DNA from: JACQAP01 sp035275265
GTDB taxonomy: Bacteria; Pseudomonadota; Gammaproteobacteria; Burkholderiales; JACQAP01
DNA: 64,000 nt
Assembly: GCA_035275265.1 (NCBI GenBank)
Contig: DATENC010000011.1
Coordinates: forward strand, 248,001-312,000
Direction of reading: 5' to 3'
In this document: in pieces, positions 35,368-44,221 of the stretch
Numbering within the stretch: position 1 is the first letter of the stretch
Layout: the number at the start of each line of letters is the position of its first letter
The notes under the pieces: model-generated
What the model was told of the DNA's origin: nothing
What the model saw: only the letters and a program-made list of their open reading frames with translations
Databases searched by the model: none
Made by a program: the position numbers and the translations under genes

Positions 35368-36354
35368 TCATTCCACGGTGATACCGGTTTCCTTGACGAG
35401 CTTTGGCCAACGCAGGCGCTCGGCGGCAAGAAACTCCCGGAACTCTTCAGGCTTGCTTGCGATGATTTCAGAATCGGCGAATTCGCGGCGTGAGGTGATG
35501 GCTGGGCTGCGCAGTATCTTGCTCAATTCGCTTTGCAGTCGCTCAACGATGTCAGGACGCAAACCAGCCGGGCCCACCATGCCCGTCCAGATGGTCATCT
35601 CCAATTCGGGCATGCCGAGTTCAATGAACGTAGACACATCGGGCAATTGTGGAGAGCGCGAGCTGCCCGTAGTCGCCAGTGCACGCAAACGCCCAGCCTT
35701 GACGAGAGGATCCACGGTCGTCGCAAACCCAAAACCATAGTCCACCTGCCCGCCGATGAGATCGGTGATCATGGGCGCTTCGCCTTTATACGGCACGGCA
35801 GGCACCTTGATGCCCACCTTGCGATTGAATACTTCCGTAACGAAGTGATTGAAGTGGGCTACGCCCGGAGTTCCATAGCTCATCGTGCCGGCCCTTGCTT
35901 TGACCAGCGCCACCAATTCAATGACGGTACGCACATTGAGCGACGGATTCACCACGAGCACGGTAGGGCGACGCAGAAACTGGGTAATGGGTGCGAAGTC
36001 TTTCTCCGCCGTGTAACCCACCTTCATTCCGATGGCTTGCGCGATTGCCTGTTCGTTAGGCGACACGTAGAGCAAGGTATAACCGTCGGGCTTGGCCTTG
36101 GCAACGATGTCGGCGCCAAGCACGCCGCTGGCCCCGGCACGGTTGTCGACCATCACTTGCTGTCCAAGGGCCCTGCCGAGCTGTTCGGCGATGATGCGAG
36201 CTTGCGTATCAGCCACACCCCCAGCGGGCCACGGCACGACCCAGCGAATGGTGCGGGTAGGATATGGGTCCGCAGCCGATAGCGGATGGGCAACGAACAG
36301 TAGTCCAAGCGCGAGTCCAAGCAAACGGACGAACGCTCCCGTACTTATGATCAT
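35368..36354 (-). CDS. Bug/TctC family periplasmic solute receptor
   Basis: 328 residues: signal peptide ending near HPLSAAD, family start YPTRTIRWVVPWPAGGVADT, then VDNRAGASGVLGADIVAKA, KPDGYTLLYVSP and VPAVPYKGEAPMITDLIGG. A second orphan Bug receptor in the window, not closely similar to the one at 23.7 kb. It is divergent from the molybdenum hydroxylase genes, with a 382-base region between that probably holds both promoters, so its ligand may be a substrate of that enzyme. Confidence 0.9.
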   Translation of the reverse strand: MIISTGAFVRLLGLALGLLFVAHPLSAADPYPTRTIRWVVPWPAGGVADTQARIIAEQLGRALGQQVMVDNRAGASGVLGADIVAKAKPDGYTLLYVSPNEQAIAQAIGMKVGYTAEKDFAPITQFLRRPTVLVVNPSLNVRTVIELVALVKARAGTMSYGTPGVAHFNHFVTEVFNRKVGIKVPAVPYKGEAPMITDLIGGQVDYGFGFATTVDPLVKAGRLRALATTGSSRSPQLPDVSTFIELGMPELEMTIWTGMVGPAGLRPDIVERLQSELSKILRSPAITSRREFADSEIIASKPEEFREFLAAERLRWPKLVKETGITVE

Positions 36355-36736
36355 CCTGAAGCTCTTCCGGGCGGATCGAAGTGTCAGGCCAACGCCCGGT
36401 CAGCATACTCTAGCGTCGTACCTGTCAGTGTTTCGGTGGCCAACGTTCCAGGGTCCCGAAACTGATGCACGGAACCTGTCCGTGCCGGACAACAATGCGG
36501 GGGCAGCCCTACCCCTTGCCGTCCCGCTTCGTGACTACCACCGGTGGAAAGGACCAATCTTGCAGGCCGTAACGTGAGGATCGGAAAATGGCGCCGCATG
36601 CTCTATGCAGCGGCGGTGCCAAAGGAGTAGAGTTTCCGCGCACCTCTAAAGCCCAGATTTAAGAAGGCCGGTGCTGCAGAGGCAGTTAGGCACGACAAAA
36701 CTAGAACATTTCACTGCTCAATGGAGGATCAAGCAA
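36355..36736. other. Divergent intergenic region
   Basis: Spacer between the Bug receptor and the molybdenum hydroxylase genes. No small gene is supported. The right end has GGAGG nine bases before the iron-sulfur subunit ATG. Confidence 0.4.
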
Positions 36737-37186
36737 ATGAAACTCAAAGTAAACCAGCAAGAACGGAGTTATGAGGGGGATCCGCAGATGCCACTCATGT
36801 GGTACCTGCGCGATGAACTCGCCCTTACTGGAACCAAGTTCGGGTGCGGCGTGGGCCTATGCGGCGCCTGTACGGTGCACATCGATGGCAAGGCAGTTCG
36901 TTCCTGTGTCACCGTCATGCAGGATGTATCGGGTCATGCCGTGACCACCATCGAGGGGCTCTCTCCCGATGGCAACCACCCGGTGCAAAAGGCCTGGCGT
37001 GCGGCGAACGTGCCGCAGTGCGGCTACTGCCAGTGCGGACAGATCATGAGCGCGGCCGGATTGCTCGCAGAGAACAAGAAGCCCTCGGACGACGATATCC
37101 TCGCCGCCATGTCGGGGAACATCTGCCGTTGCGGTTGCTATCAACGCATTTTTGCGGCGGTCAAGTCTGCCGCCCAGGAGGCCTGA
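36737..37186 (+). CDS. 2Fe-2S subunit of a molybdenum hydroxylase (IorA-like)
   Basis: 149 residues. Plant-type 2Fe-2S site near residue 38 (CGVGLCGACTVHIDG) and the alpha-helical second cluster site near residue 97 (CGYCQCGQIMSAAGLL, then GNICRCGCYQRI). The CGYCQCGQ form (rather than CGYCTPG) is typical of the isoquinoline 1-oxidoreductase/aldehyde-oxidase two-subunit type. It carries electrons from the molybdenum site. No Tat signal of its own; it is probably co-exported with the large subunit. One base separates it from the next gene. Confidence 0.9.
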   Translation: MKLKVNQQERSYEGDPQMPLMWYLRDELALTGTKFGCGVGLCGACTVHIDGKAVRSCVTVMQDVSGHAVTTIEGLSPDGNHPVQKAWRAANVPQCGYCQCGQIMSAAGLLAENKKPSDDDILAAMSGNICRCGCYQRIFAAVKSAAQEA

Positions 37187-37187
37187 G

Positions 37188-39491
37188 ATGAAAAACGCCA
37201 AAAGTCAGGCCATCGTAACAAACGTCAGCCGCCGCAATCTCCTGAAGGGTGTTGTAGGTACCGGTGGGCTTGTTCTCGCCGCTCAATTCGTACCCTCCAG
37301 CGTAGCAATGGCGGCATACAAGACCGGCGCGGACGGGATGACGGGTGGGGTCGTGTGGGATCCGCACGTGTTTGTAGCCATAGATCCGAGCGGGATCGTG
37401 ACGATTGTCACCCACCGCTCTGAAATGGGAACCGGGTCTCGTACCAGCCTGCCCATGGTCGTCGCCGACGAAATGGAAGCCGATTGGTCGAGGGTCAGGA
37501 TCATCCAGGCGGAAGGCAACGAACAGAAATACGGCAATCAGGACACCGATGGATCGCGCAGCATCCGCCACTTCATTCAGCCGATGCGTACATGCGGCGC
37601 TGCAGCAAGGCAAATGCTGGAGCATGCAGCCGCGCTGACATGGGCAGTTTCCGATTCTGACTGCCGTGCCGAAAATCACAAAGTGATACATATCCCTACC
37701 GGCAAGTCGCTCGGCTACGGCGAACTGGCCGCGCTCGCCGCCACACTGAAAACGCCCAAGGAGAAGAGCCTGACGCTCAAGGACCCGGCGGACTTCCGTT
37801 ACATCGGCAAGGGCAAAGTCCAGATCACGGACCTGTTCGACATCACTACCGGCAAGGCCAATTACGCGCAGGACATCCACGTTCCGGGCATGAAGTACGC
37901 GGTCGTGGCACGTCCGCCGGTCGTCCTCGGTCAGGTCAAGACGTTCGACGAAGCGGCCGCCATGAAAGTACCGGGCGTCATCAAGGTCGTGAAGATCCCG
38001 TCAACACCCATGCCCGCCGTGTTCGCTCCCCTGGGTGGCGTAGGGGTTATCGCGGACAGCACTTGGGCGGCAATCAAGGGTCGTGAAGCGCTGAATGTCA
38101 CTTGGGATGATGGCCCCAACAAGAACTACGATTCGGATAGTTACAAGGCGCAGATGCAGGCAAATGCGCGCAAGCCGGGCAAGATCGAGCGCAATGAAGG
38201 CGACATCGACAAAGCGCTCGCAGGCGCCGACAAGGTCATAGAGCACGAGTACTACATTCCGCACGGCGTCCACGTTCCGATGGAGCCACCTGCGGCTGTC
38301 GTACAGATCAAGGATGGGAAGGCCGAAGTCTGGGCATGCGTGCAAAGCCCCGGCGGAACCCGTGGTGAAGTCGCGAAGACCCTTGGAATGAAGGTAGACG
38401 ATGTCAAGGTCAACGTGACGCTGCTGGGCGGCGGCTTCGGGCGTAAGTCGAAATGCGACTTTGCCCTGGAAGCTGCAATCCTTTCCAAGTCGGTGGGTGG
38501 CACGCCGGTAAAGGTGGTGTGGACTCGCGAAGACGATATCCATCACTCCTTCTATCACAGCGTTTCCTACCAGCACGTTACCGCCGGCCTGGACAAGAAC
38601 AAGAAGGTCGTTGCGTGGCGTCATCGCAGCGTTTCGCCATCGCTGATGTCCAACTTCATGCCTGATCCGAAACGCGAAAGCTCACTGGAACTCGGACTGG
38701 GGTTGATCGACACGCCGTTCGACGTGCCCAACCTGCGGCTGGAAACCGGTGAGGCCGTTGCTCAGACCCGCATAGGCTGGTTCCGCTCGGTCAACAACAT
38801 TCCACATGCGTTCGCCATGCAATCCATGGTGGCGGAGCTGGCTCATGAACTCGGGCGGGATCCAAAGGACTTCCTGCTCGAAATGATTGGACCGCCGCGC
38901 ATCGTCGATCCGCGCAAGACCGTGACGAGCGAGCTGTGGAATTACGGCGATCCATGGGACACCTATCCTGTCGATACCGCCCGCACTCGCCGTGTCGTCG
39001 AACGCGCCGCCAAGGAAGCCGGGTGGGGTCGGCAGTTGCCCAAAGGCCATGGCTTGGGAATCGCAGTTCAACGCAGTTTCCTGACCTATGTGGCTACCGT
39101 CGTTGAAGTTGCAGTGGACGGCAAGGGGAATGTTTCGGTCCCGCGCGTGGATACTGCGATCGACTGCGGGTTTGTGGTTAACCCCGAGCGTATCCGTTCA
39201 CAAATTGAAGGCGCCGCTGTGATGGGGCTGAGCCTTGCGAAGCTGAATCAAATCACCTTCAAGAACGGCCGCGTTCAGCAGAATAACTTCCATGATTACC
39301 AGGTGCTACGCATAGGCGAAGGCGCGATGGACGTTAGGACGCACATCATCGCTGCGACGATCGATGACCCCTCTAGTGGAGTCGGAGAACCGGGTGTTCC
39401 TCCGTTCGCACCGGCGTTTATCAACGCCGTGTTCGCGGCGACCGGCAAGCGTATCCGCAACCTGCCGCTGGGTGATCAGTTGAACGCTTGA
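37188..39491 (+). CDS. Molybdopterin-binding large subunit, isoquinoline 1-oxidoreductase-like
   Basis: 767 residues. Twin-arginine signal SRRNLLKGVVGTGGLVLAAQ, so the folded enzyme is exported by Tat. Xanthine-dehydrogenase-family motifs follow: MTGGVVWDPHVFVAIDPSGI, HRSEMGTGSRTSLPMVVADE, LGGGFGRKSKCDF, and the C-terminal SSGVGEPGVPPFAPAF with the catalytic Glu. It hydroxylates an N-heterocycle or aldehyde; the substrate is unknown. In this family a c-type cytochrome gene often follows to take electrons, but here a terminator follows at once. The ATG at 37188 has AGGAGG upstream. Confidence 0.92.
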   Translation: MKNAKSQAIVTNVSRRNLLKGVVGTGGLVLAAQFVPSSVAMAAYKTGADGMTGGVVWDPHVFVAIDPSGIVTIVTHRSEMGTGSRTSLPMVVADEMEADWSRVRIIQAEGNEQKYGNQDTDGSRSIRHFIQPMRTCGAAARQMLEHAAALTWAVSDSDCRAENHKVIHIPTGKSLGYGELAALAATLKTPKEKSLTLKDPADFRYIGKGKVQITDLFDITTGKANYAQDIHVPGMKYAVVARPPVVLGQVKTFDEAAAMKVPGVIKVVKIPSTPMPAVFAPLGGVGVIADSTWAAIKGREALNVTWDDGPNKNYDSDSYKAQMQANARKPGKIERNEGDIDKALAGADKVIEHEYYIPHGVHVPMEPPAAVVQIKDGKAEVWACVQSPGGTRGEVAKTLGMKVDDVKVNVTLLGGGFGRKSKCDFALEAAILSKSVGGTPVKVVWTREDDIHHSFYHSVSYQHVTAGLDKNKKVVAWRHRSVSPSLMSNFMPDPKRESSLELGLGLIDTPFDVPNLRLETGEAVAQTRIGWFRSVNNIPHAFAMQSMVAELAHELGRDPKDFLLEMIGPPRIVDPRKTVTSELWNYGDPWDTYPVDTARTRRVVERAAKEAGWGRQLPKGHGLGIAVQRSFLTYVATVVEVAVDGKGNVSVPRVDTAIDCGFVVNPERIRSQIEGAAVMGLSLAKLNQITFKNGRVQQNNFHDYQVLRIGEGAMDVRTHIIAATIDDPSSGVGEPGVPPFAPAFINAVFAATGKRIRNLPLGDQLNA

Positions 39492-39548
39492 TGGAAAACG
39501 CTTCCGGGGTCTTCTCTCCCGGAGGCGGTTGTCGGAACTAAGAAGGCA

Positions 39549-39580
39549 ACGCCCGTTCGGAAACGAACGGGCGTTTTTTC
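39549..39580 (+). terminator. Strong rho-independent terminator of the molybdenum hydroxylase genes
   Basis: Perfect 12-bp stem AACGCCCGTTCG / CGAACGGGCGTT with a GAAA tetraloop (39561-39564) and a run of six T from 39575. It is 57 bases after the stop codon. Confidence 0.95.
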
Positions 39581-39766
39581 GAAACTATGGATCTTTTCAT
39601 GGACTATCGAAGGAGCCACCGTCGAGTGGCTGCTTCTTTACCCGCCCGGCTCACCTGTGCACAATCACTGTTAGGCACTAGGACAATTGTGCCGGCGCGG
39701 CGGGTTGCCAATGCGTCGCTTTCCTCGGTAGGACACAACTGCGAGAAGAACCCGGAATTCGCTGCC

Positions 39767-39928
39767 ATGATTTATCGAAGGCACTTGGGACCTGTAAATG
39801 TTTGGCATTTTTGTATCAATTGTCCGCAGTGGCCCAACGCCAAATTCATCGAGCACAGGCAGAAACCGACCACTGGACTGATGTGCAAGCAGTGTACGGG
39901 CTTGAGACTTGCAGGCAATTGCGCGTGA
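39767..39928 (+). CDS. Small Cys-rich protein of the WHFC-x2-C type
   Basis: 53 residues: MIYRRHLGPVNVWHFCINCP then QWPNAKF, KPTTGLMCKQCTGL and AGNC. The two CxxC pairs (FCINC and MCKQC) suggest a small zinc-ribbon. I recall unannotated betaproteobacterial proteins with the same WHFCxNCxxWP...KPTTGxLCxxC layout. The frame is open further upstream (to 39587), but the extra residues do not fit this family. The ribosome site is weak (GGA ten bases before the ATG). Confidence 0.55.
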   Translation: MIYRRHLGPVNVWHFCINCPQWPNAKFIEHRQKPTTGLMCKQCTGLRLAGNCA

Positions 39929-40048
39929 CGACACTCGCGGGAAGATCACTCGCACCTCGGGCAACAGGTCGAGCAGTGTCTGCCTCATAGCGCTTTGGCG
40001 ATCTGCAAGAGCGGCGCAACGTCTGCGCGACGCAATGCGAGGCCTACC

Positions 40049-40975
40049 CTACATCGCGCCCTTGAGATGCTGATCCATCCAGTCGATAGCCAGATCGATC
40101 GACTGTTCGCGCGCGGTAGTGTAGATACCGTAGTGGGTGCCGGGGATCACCACTCGCTTCTTGGGCTCGGCGGCGCGCTCAAACGCCAGCCCGCCGTGCT
40201 CGCGAATGTCGAACAACTCCTCCTTCTCGGCATCGATGATCAACATGGCGCAGCCTTTGATCATCGATATGTCTGCGATGGGTGCATAGCGCAGAAAACT
40301 TTCCCGCACGGGCGCGCCGCGCAGATTGCCGATCTCGCGCACACCGGGAGCCGGATAACCAATATCGCCGCGCGCGCGTCGGGTCGCGTCTGACTGCGCA
40401 CGCGATAGTGCATCTGGCGGCATGCTGGCGCGCGGTCGCCCAAACGCTCCTACCTGACTGACAATAGCCTTGATACGTGGGTCGCGCGCAGCAACGTAGG
40501 CCACAAGCCCCCCGGAGAAACTGGTGCCCCACAGGCCGACGCGGTTCACGTCCACCATGGGTTCACCCATCACCCAGTGAACCGCGCTGAAGATATCGGC
40601 AGCCTGATCCAGCGGGTCGACCACTTCACGCAGTTCCCGCCGGGCATTGGCAGCCGACGTCGCCGATTCGTCGCGTACCCAGCGTGAGTCGCTTTCGCCC
40701 CAGCCCCGGTAGTCGAAAACCAGCACGAAATAGCCCGCCTGCGCAAAGCGCTCCGCTTGTGGATGCAACATGGCGGCCGTTCCGCCCCAACCGTGGGAAA
40801 GGATGATGGCAGGAAGCTTCTTGCCTTCGAGCGGCTGCGCATAGAGGACCGATCCAGTCATCCGGACGCCTTCGCTATAGATATCCACCTTGCGCTCCGC
40901 GAGCTGTGCGAGCGCGTCTAGGCTCGTTAGGATCAATCCCAACAAGACGAAAAAATACAGTGGGGGTCTTCTCAT
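40049..40975 (-). CDS. Exported alpha/beta hydrolase
   Basis: 308 residues: signal peptide MRRPPLYFFVLLGLILTSLD then ALA; oxyanion motif LSHGWGG near residue 60; nucleophile elbow GTSFSGG (Ser) after VNRVGLWG; Asp in LIIDAEKEELFD and His in PGTHYGIY. It resembles the dienelactone-hydrolase-like / DUF1100 peptidase-like group of secreted hydrolases acting on esters or acyl compounds. The start at 40975 fits the signal peptide; a frame from 41017 adds residues before it. The stop is TAG. It is alone on its transcript. Confidence 0.88.
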   Translation of the reverse strand: MRRPPLYFFVLLGLILTSLDALAQLAERKVDIYSEGVRMTGSVLYAQPLEGKKLPAIILSHGWGGTAAMLHPQAERFAQAGYFVLVFDYRGWGESDSRWVRDESATSAANARRELREVVDPLDQAADIFSAVHWVMGEPMVDVNRVGLWGTSFSGGLVAYVAARDPRIKAIVSQVGAFGRPRASMPPDALSRAQSDATRRARGDIGYPAPGVREIGNLRGAPVRESFLRYAPIADISMIKGCAMLIIDAEKEELFDIREHGGLAFERAAEPKKRVVIPGTHYGIYTTAREQSIDLAIDWMDQHLKGAM

Positions 40976-41207
40976 GGCGCAATGTCTCCGTTGAATGAGC
41001 GGAACGTGCGGGGTCACCTGCGAGCCGCTACAGATCGATGGTCGGCATGGTACTTAATATCTGGATGCATCCGGTGCAAGGCATCAGCCACTTCGAGCGT
41101 ATCGTCGCCGCGCTGGTGGCGAATTCGCAATCAACTCGACGTCAGTGGAATTGCGACGATGAAAAACTAACTGCGGGCAACTATCGCCGCGTGACCGCGC
41201 AAGCGAC

Positions 41208-41681
41208 CTATCGACGATCCGGCACGGCCTTCCGCCCGGGACACTTCACCTGCCTGTACTTTTGATACGCCGCCTGCCAGTTTTCGAGAATTTCCCGCCG
41301 GGCTTCGGCAAGTGTCGCCTTATTCGAGCACACAAGGCACTGCAACTTGGTTTCGATTCTGTCCTTGCGCTCGATCCCATTCTCCCCTTCCCGGAGTTGA
41401 AGCGCGAGGTTATCGAGCTTGGTCGGGTGTCCGCCGAGCACGAGCGGGATGATATGGTCCAGTTCGTAGTACTCGGCGAGCGCTGGATTCATTCTTGCGC
41501 GCTGCATAAGCATTTGCTTCACGCCGTTTGTGTAACTGGTGGAAGGGCTCACGCCCTTTGCGTATCCAGGCACACAAATAGTCTGCGCGATGGTCGTTTG
41601 TGTCACATCCGGATTGAGCGCGCCGCGATCTGCCAGCGCAGTGCTCGCAGCCAGACACAACAGCGCCGCGTAACGTGTCAC
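41208..41681 (-). CDS. Exported HNH endonuclease-like protein
   Basis: 157 residues from GTG 41681: signal peptide (VTRYAALLCLAASTALA), then a mature domain with the HNH core YELDHIIPLVLGGHPTKLDN, where the second His of the pair and Asn are in place, and a C-terminal Cys pair (LQCLVCSNKA). The GTG start has GAGG ten bases upstream; TTG 41723 would extend past the signal peptide. Exported HNH proteins of this layout occur in many proteobacteria; the role may be nutrient DNA/RNA degradation or DNA uptake. Near the left side of the prophage, so it could be cargo. Confidence 0.75.
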   Translation of the reverse strand: MTRYAALLCLAASTALADRGALNPDVTQTTIAQTICVPGYAKGVSPSTSYTNGVKQMLMQRARMNPALAEYYELDHIIPLVLGGHPTKLDNLALQLREGENGIERKDRIETKLQCLVCSNKATLAEARREILENWQAAYQKYRQVKCPGRKAVPDRR

Positions 41682-41991
41682 CCTTGGCCGCACCTCAGGC
41701 GTGCCGGGTCGTGGTAGCGACAATATTTCCTCAAGAATCGAGCGGGCATACTGATCTCATGGGAACCTTGCAATTTCCGGGCATCCACTACGCGGGCGTC
41801 TTTGAAGCCTCCGCGGCCCACTTGTCACTCCGAGGGTATCAGGGGCTGCGCCACAGTTCCAACCACTAGCTCGCTACCCCGGCGACCCCTTGTTCCTGAA
41901 CTACCGGCTCACGATTCAAGTCCAACAAGGGCCGTGCGCCCTCTTTATGAATGCTGGGGCTTTCAACCACCACCTTTGCGTAGGAGCACCC

Positions 41992-42402
41992 TTGTCAACT
42001 CGCCGTACTCGCAAATCAAAGTCGCTCGCCGTACAGAGCATCGAGCTTGCAGTTGCGATGCCACAGGTCATCGCCCACCGGGTCGCCCGAATGGCGATGG
42101 CCGGTGCATCGCCTTCTGCGCGTGACCGCAGGGAGTTTCACCGCATGGGCACTGAGAAGATCACCGCGCTCAACGAAGCCTTGAACGCGATGGCCGTCCA
42201 GACCTTTCGGGCAAATCAACAATTGACGCTTTCATTCATGCAATCGTTCTGGTTTCCTTGGGTTCGTGGCAGGCCCTCTGTCAAATCCGGTTCAAGGCAA
42301 CTGCGCAACGCCGCGCTGGGCATCCTTGGAAAGGGTATGGCTCCGGTTCGTCGTCGTGCGGTCGCGAATGCGAAACGCCTTGGTCGCGCCAAACGGAGGT
42401 AA
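41992..42402 (+). CDS. Phasin-like / PHA granule-associated protein
   Basis: 136 residues from TTG 41992, which has AGGAG five bases upstream. The protein is basic at both ends (STRRTRKSKS; KRLGRAKRR) and helical in the middle (HRMGTEKITALNEALNAMAV, FRANQQLTLSFMQSFWFPW), the pattern of polyhydroxyalkanoate granule-associated phasins in Burkholderiales. A longer frame starts at 41890 but lacks a ribosome site. It should coat PHA granules; no PHA synthase is nearby. Confidence 0.6.
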   Translation: MSTRRTRKSKSLAVQSIELAVAMPQVIAHRVARMAMAGASPSARDRREFHRMGTEKITALNEALNAMAVQTFRANQQLTLSFMQSFWFPWVRGRPSVKSGSRQLRNAALGILGKGMAPVRRRAVANAKRLGRAKRR

Positions 42403-42570
42403 TAACGCGGACGGATTTGTCGCCCTTCGTCACGTGCACTAGCGATCCATGGCCGAACCGTGGTCCTCGTTATACTGGAAACGGCCCCGCTTCGGTGGGT
42501 GTCTTTCTCGCCCGGGCAATCAGCGTCAAGGAAATTGACTCGTGTGGATGGTCGGCACGCTGAGGAGATT

Positions 42571-43038
42571 TCATTTTAGTGGCCCTGGGTCGCGCGCTAC
42601 GTCCCAAGGATCACGGCCCAACGCTGCATCGACCAGGCGAACCAGTAGCGTCAGGCAGTCGGCCGGTAAACTAAGGTTCAAGTTATCCCCGTGTTCGCCG
42701 CCGCTGAGTGCAGTCTCACCGGCTCCATCGAACGGTACGCGCTCGAAAGTTTCAGGCGCGAGCCCGGGACGTACGGCGGATTCATCTTCCGCGTGCAACA
42801 CTCCCTTTAGGGTTTTGCGGTCGTAACGCATGCTGATACGGATGCGTCGATCGAGGAATTGAACCAATAGAGCGTCTCCGTCCATGTTCGCCAAAAGCCC
42901 CCTCAATGGCGAATCGCTGTCCTCGGCCAACCGTTTTGCCTGCGCACAGAACCGCTCGAAGTGGCCGTGCAGAGTGTTGTAACGCGCACCCGATCTATTC
43001 AATTCGTCTATGGTGCGCGCGAAGGTTTTCGGATTCAT
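42571..43038 (-). CDS. Hypothetical protein
   Basis: 155 residues from ATG 43038, with AGGAA eight bases upstream. Mixed helix/strand sequence (MNPKTFARTIDELNRSGARY, LLVQFLDRRIRISMRYDRKT) without signal peptide or known motif; it reads as a soluble protein. I do not recognise it. It lies between chromosomal genes and the prophage early region and could belong to either. Confidence 0.6.
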   Translation of the reverse strand: MNPKTFARTIDELNRSGARYNTLHGHFERFCAQAKRLAEDSDSPLRGLLANMDGDALLVQFLDRRIRISMRYDRKTLKGVLHAEDESAVRPGLAPETFERVPFDGAGETALSGGEHGDNLNLSLPADCLTLLVRLVDAALGRDPWDVARDPGPLK

Positions 43039-43179
43039 AGAGGAATTTCCTGACATCGCCCGAGACACAGCCTCAATTGGCGGACCAATTGACGGATTGT
43101 CTGGCGTCCCCACGGCAAAGCGCAGATAACCCCGGCGAATTGATACTGAGGGCCGTCAGAAGGGCTGGTTGACCGCAGG

Positions 43180-43398
43180 GTGTACGATCGCGCCGTGCGC
43201 GTCAACTACGGCAGGCAGGAGTGGTATCGCAAGCACGGCGCTGAGCCGGCGTGCGGGATCTGCCGTTACTTTGGCGCGGATCCCGATCGAAGCGGCGACT
43301 TCAGCGGCAAACGGTTCTGCCCGAAGACAGAGCACTACGTTCGGCCCGGCGATATCTGCAACGACTTCGAGCGCGCACCTGGCAGCGACGACGAGTAG
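43180..43398 (+). CDS. Small Cys-containing protein, possible zinc-binding
   Basis: 72 residues from GTG 43180 (GTG TAC GAT CGC). Four cysteines in a CGIC...FC...IC arrangement (ACGICRYFGADP, GKRFCPKTEHY, GDICNDF) could bind zinc or a cluster. A 99-codon ORF lies on the other strand over the same bases; I prefer this one because of the conserved-looking Cys spacing. Function unknown; phage-adjacent. Confidence 0.45.
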   Translation: MYDRAVRVNYGRQEWYRKHGAEPACGICRYFGADPDRSGDFSGKRFCPKTEHYVRPGDICNDFERAPGSDDE

Positions 43399-43432
43399 TG
43401 ACTCCCCAGCAGAAAAACTAATCTCAGCAACG

Positions 43433-44065
43433 TCACAAAAGACCAGCGGTTCCATCAGATATTACAGTTAGTTCGTTACCGCCCATCTGAGCCTTGGTTT
43501 TAAGGAACGCATCTTTGGGCATGTAAAGCGTCAGCCGGAAGAGGCGGCAACGATTGATGTGGCAGTCCTTAAAACCGGTCACCCCTCGAACGACAGCATT
43601 CGGTTTAACGATGACGATCTCGCAATCGTAAAAACTACTGTTACCGATGATTGTGTTTCCAACGAATACCAAGTGAGCCGGTCCAAGAAGGTCGCAGTTC
43701 TCGAATCGCGCGTCCTCAATCGGTCGGTAGAAAGGATGAAAGAAGTCAGCCAAGCGAACACGTTGTCGTTCGTAACGACCAGCCATTGGATTGACTGATG
43801 TAACGTTATTGAACTTTTCGGCGAAATTCGCGGCCACGAACTTCGTGCGCGCAATCCCCAGCAACGCCAGTGCGATGGCCATGATCAGGAGAGCCAAAAG
43901 CCCGGCCGCACCCCAAGCGACCGGCCCAAACGGTTCCAGCCATTGTGAAACAGCGGCAAGGTATGTCATTAAGCCCCCGCCGATAACAGCAGCAACGATG
44001 GTCGGCCAATGCTCAATAGCGTGGTCGACCAACCACGACAACCCGGCGTTCATCCAGCGGCGCAT
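43433..44065 (-). CDS. Membrane protein with beta-helix-like C-terminus, possible lysogenic-conversion gene
   Basis: 210 residues: two membrane helices at about 22-42 and 48-70 (PTIVAAVIGGGLMTYLAAV, WGAAGLLALLIMAIALALLG) and a soluble C-terminal part with short repeated strand units (DARFENCDLLGPAHLVFVGN, FYDCEIVIVKPNAVVRGVTG) that resemble a pentapeptide- or right-handed beta-helix fold. It faces away from the prophage promoter at 44.18 kb. Unknown family; the position at the edge of the prophage suggests cargo expressed in the lysogen. Confidence 0.6.
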   Translation of the reverse strand: MRRWMNAGLSWLVDHAIEHWPTIVAAVIGGGLMTYLAAVSQWLEPFGPVAWGAAGLLALLIMAIALALLGIARTKFVAANFAEKFNNVTSVNPMAGRYERQRVRLADFFHPFYRPIEDARFENCDLLGPAHLVFVGNTIIGNSSFYDCEIVIVKPNAVVRGVTGFKDCHINRCRLFRLTLYMPKDAFLKTKAQMGGNELTVISDGTAGLL

Positions 44066-44180
44066 ATCGTCCCCCCGGTAAAGCGATTGAGTGGAAGCCT
44101 ACGCCAGGGGGCGCCAAAAGTCCTACTAGCACTGCCCTCCCCTCCCTTCCCTACCCGCGAAAAATATTTTCACAAACCCC

Positions 44181-44209
44181 TTGACAATTCCGCTCATTGA
44201 GCGGATACT
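44181..44209 (+). promoter_or_regulatory. Sigma-70 promoter with dyad operator in the spacer
   Basis: -35 TTGACA (44181-44186), 17-base spacer, -10 GATACT (44204-44209). The spacer contains a perfect dyad CGCTC-ATT-GAGCG at 44191-44203, which would place a dimeric repressor between the two boxes. The predicted start of transcription is about 44216, a few bases before the tRNA-like element and 140 bases before the SprT-like gene. It is the clearest promoter seen in the window. Confidence 0.7.
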
Positions 44210-44221
44210 AAGAATCATGCA

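Noticed and set aside
43156..43455. 99-codon minus-strand ORF
   Set aside because: Overlaps the small Cys-containing plus-strand ORF and has no ribosome site or motif; the plus-strand reading is preferred but not certain.
41000..44180. Integrase or phage repressor gene
   Set aside because: All ORFs here were read; none shows tyrosine or serine recombinase motifs or a CI-like regulator.
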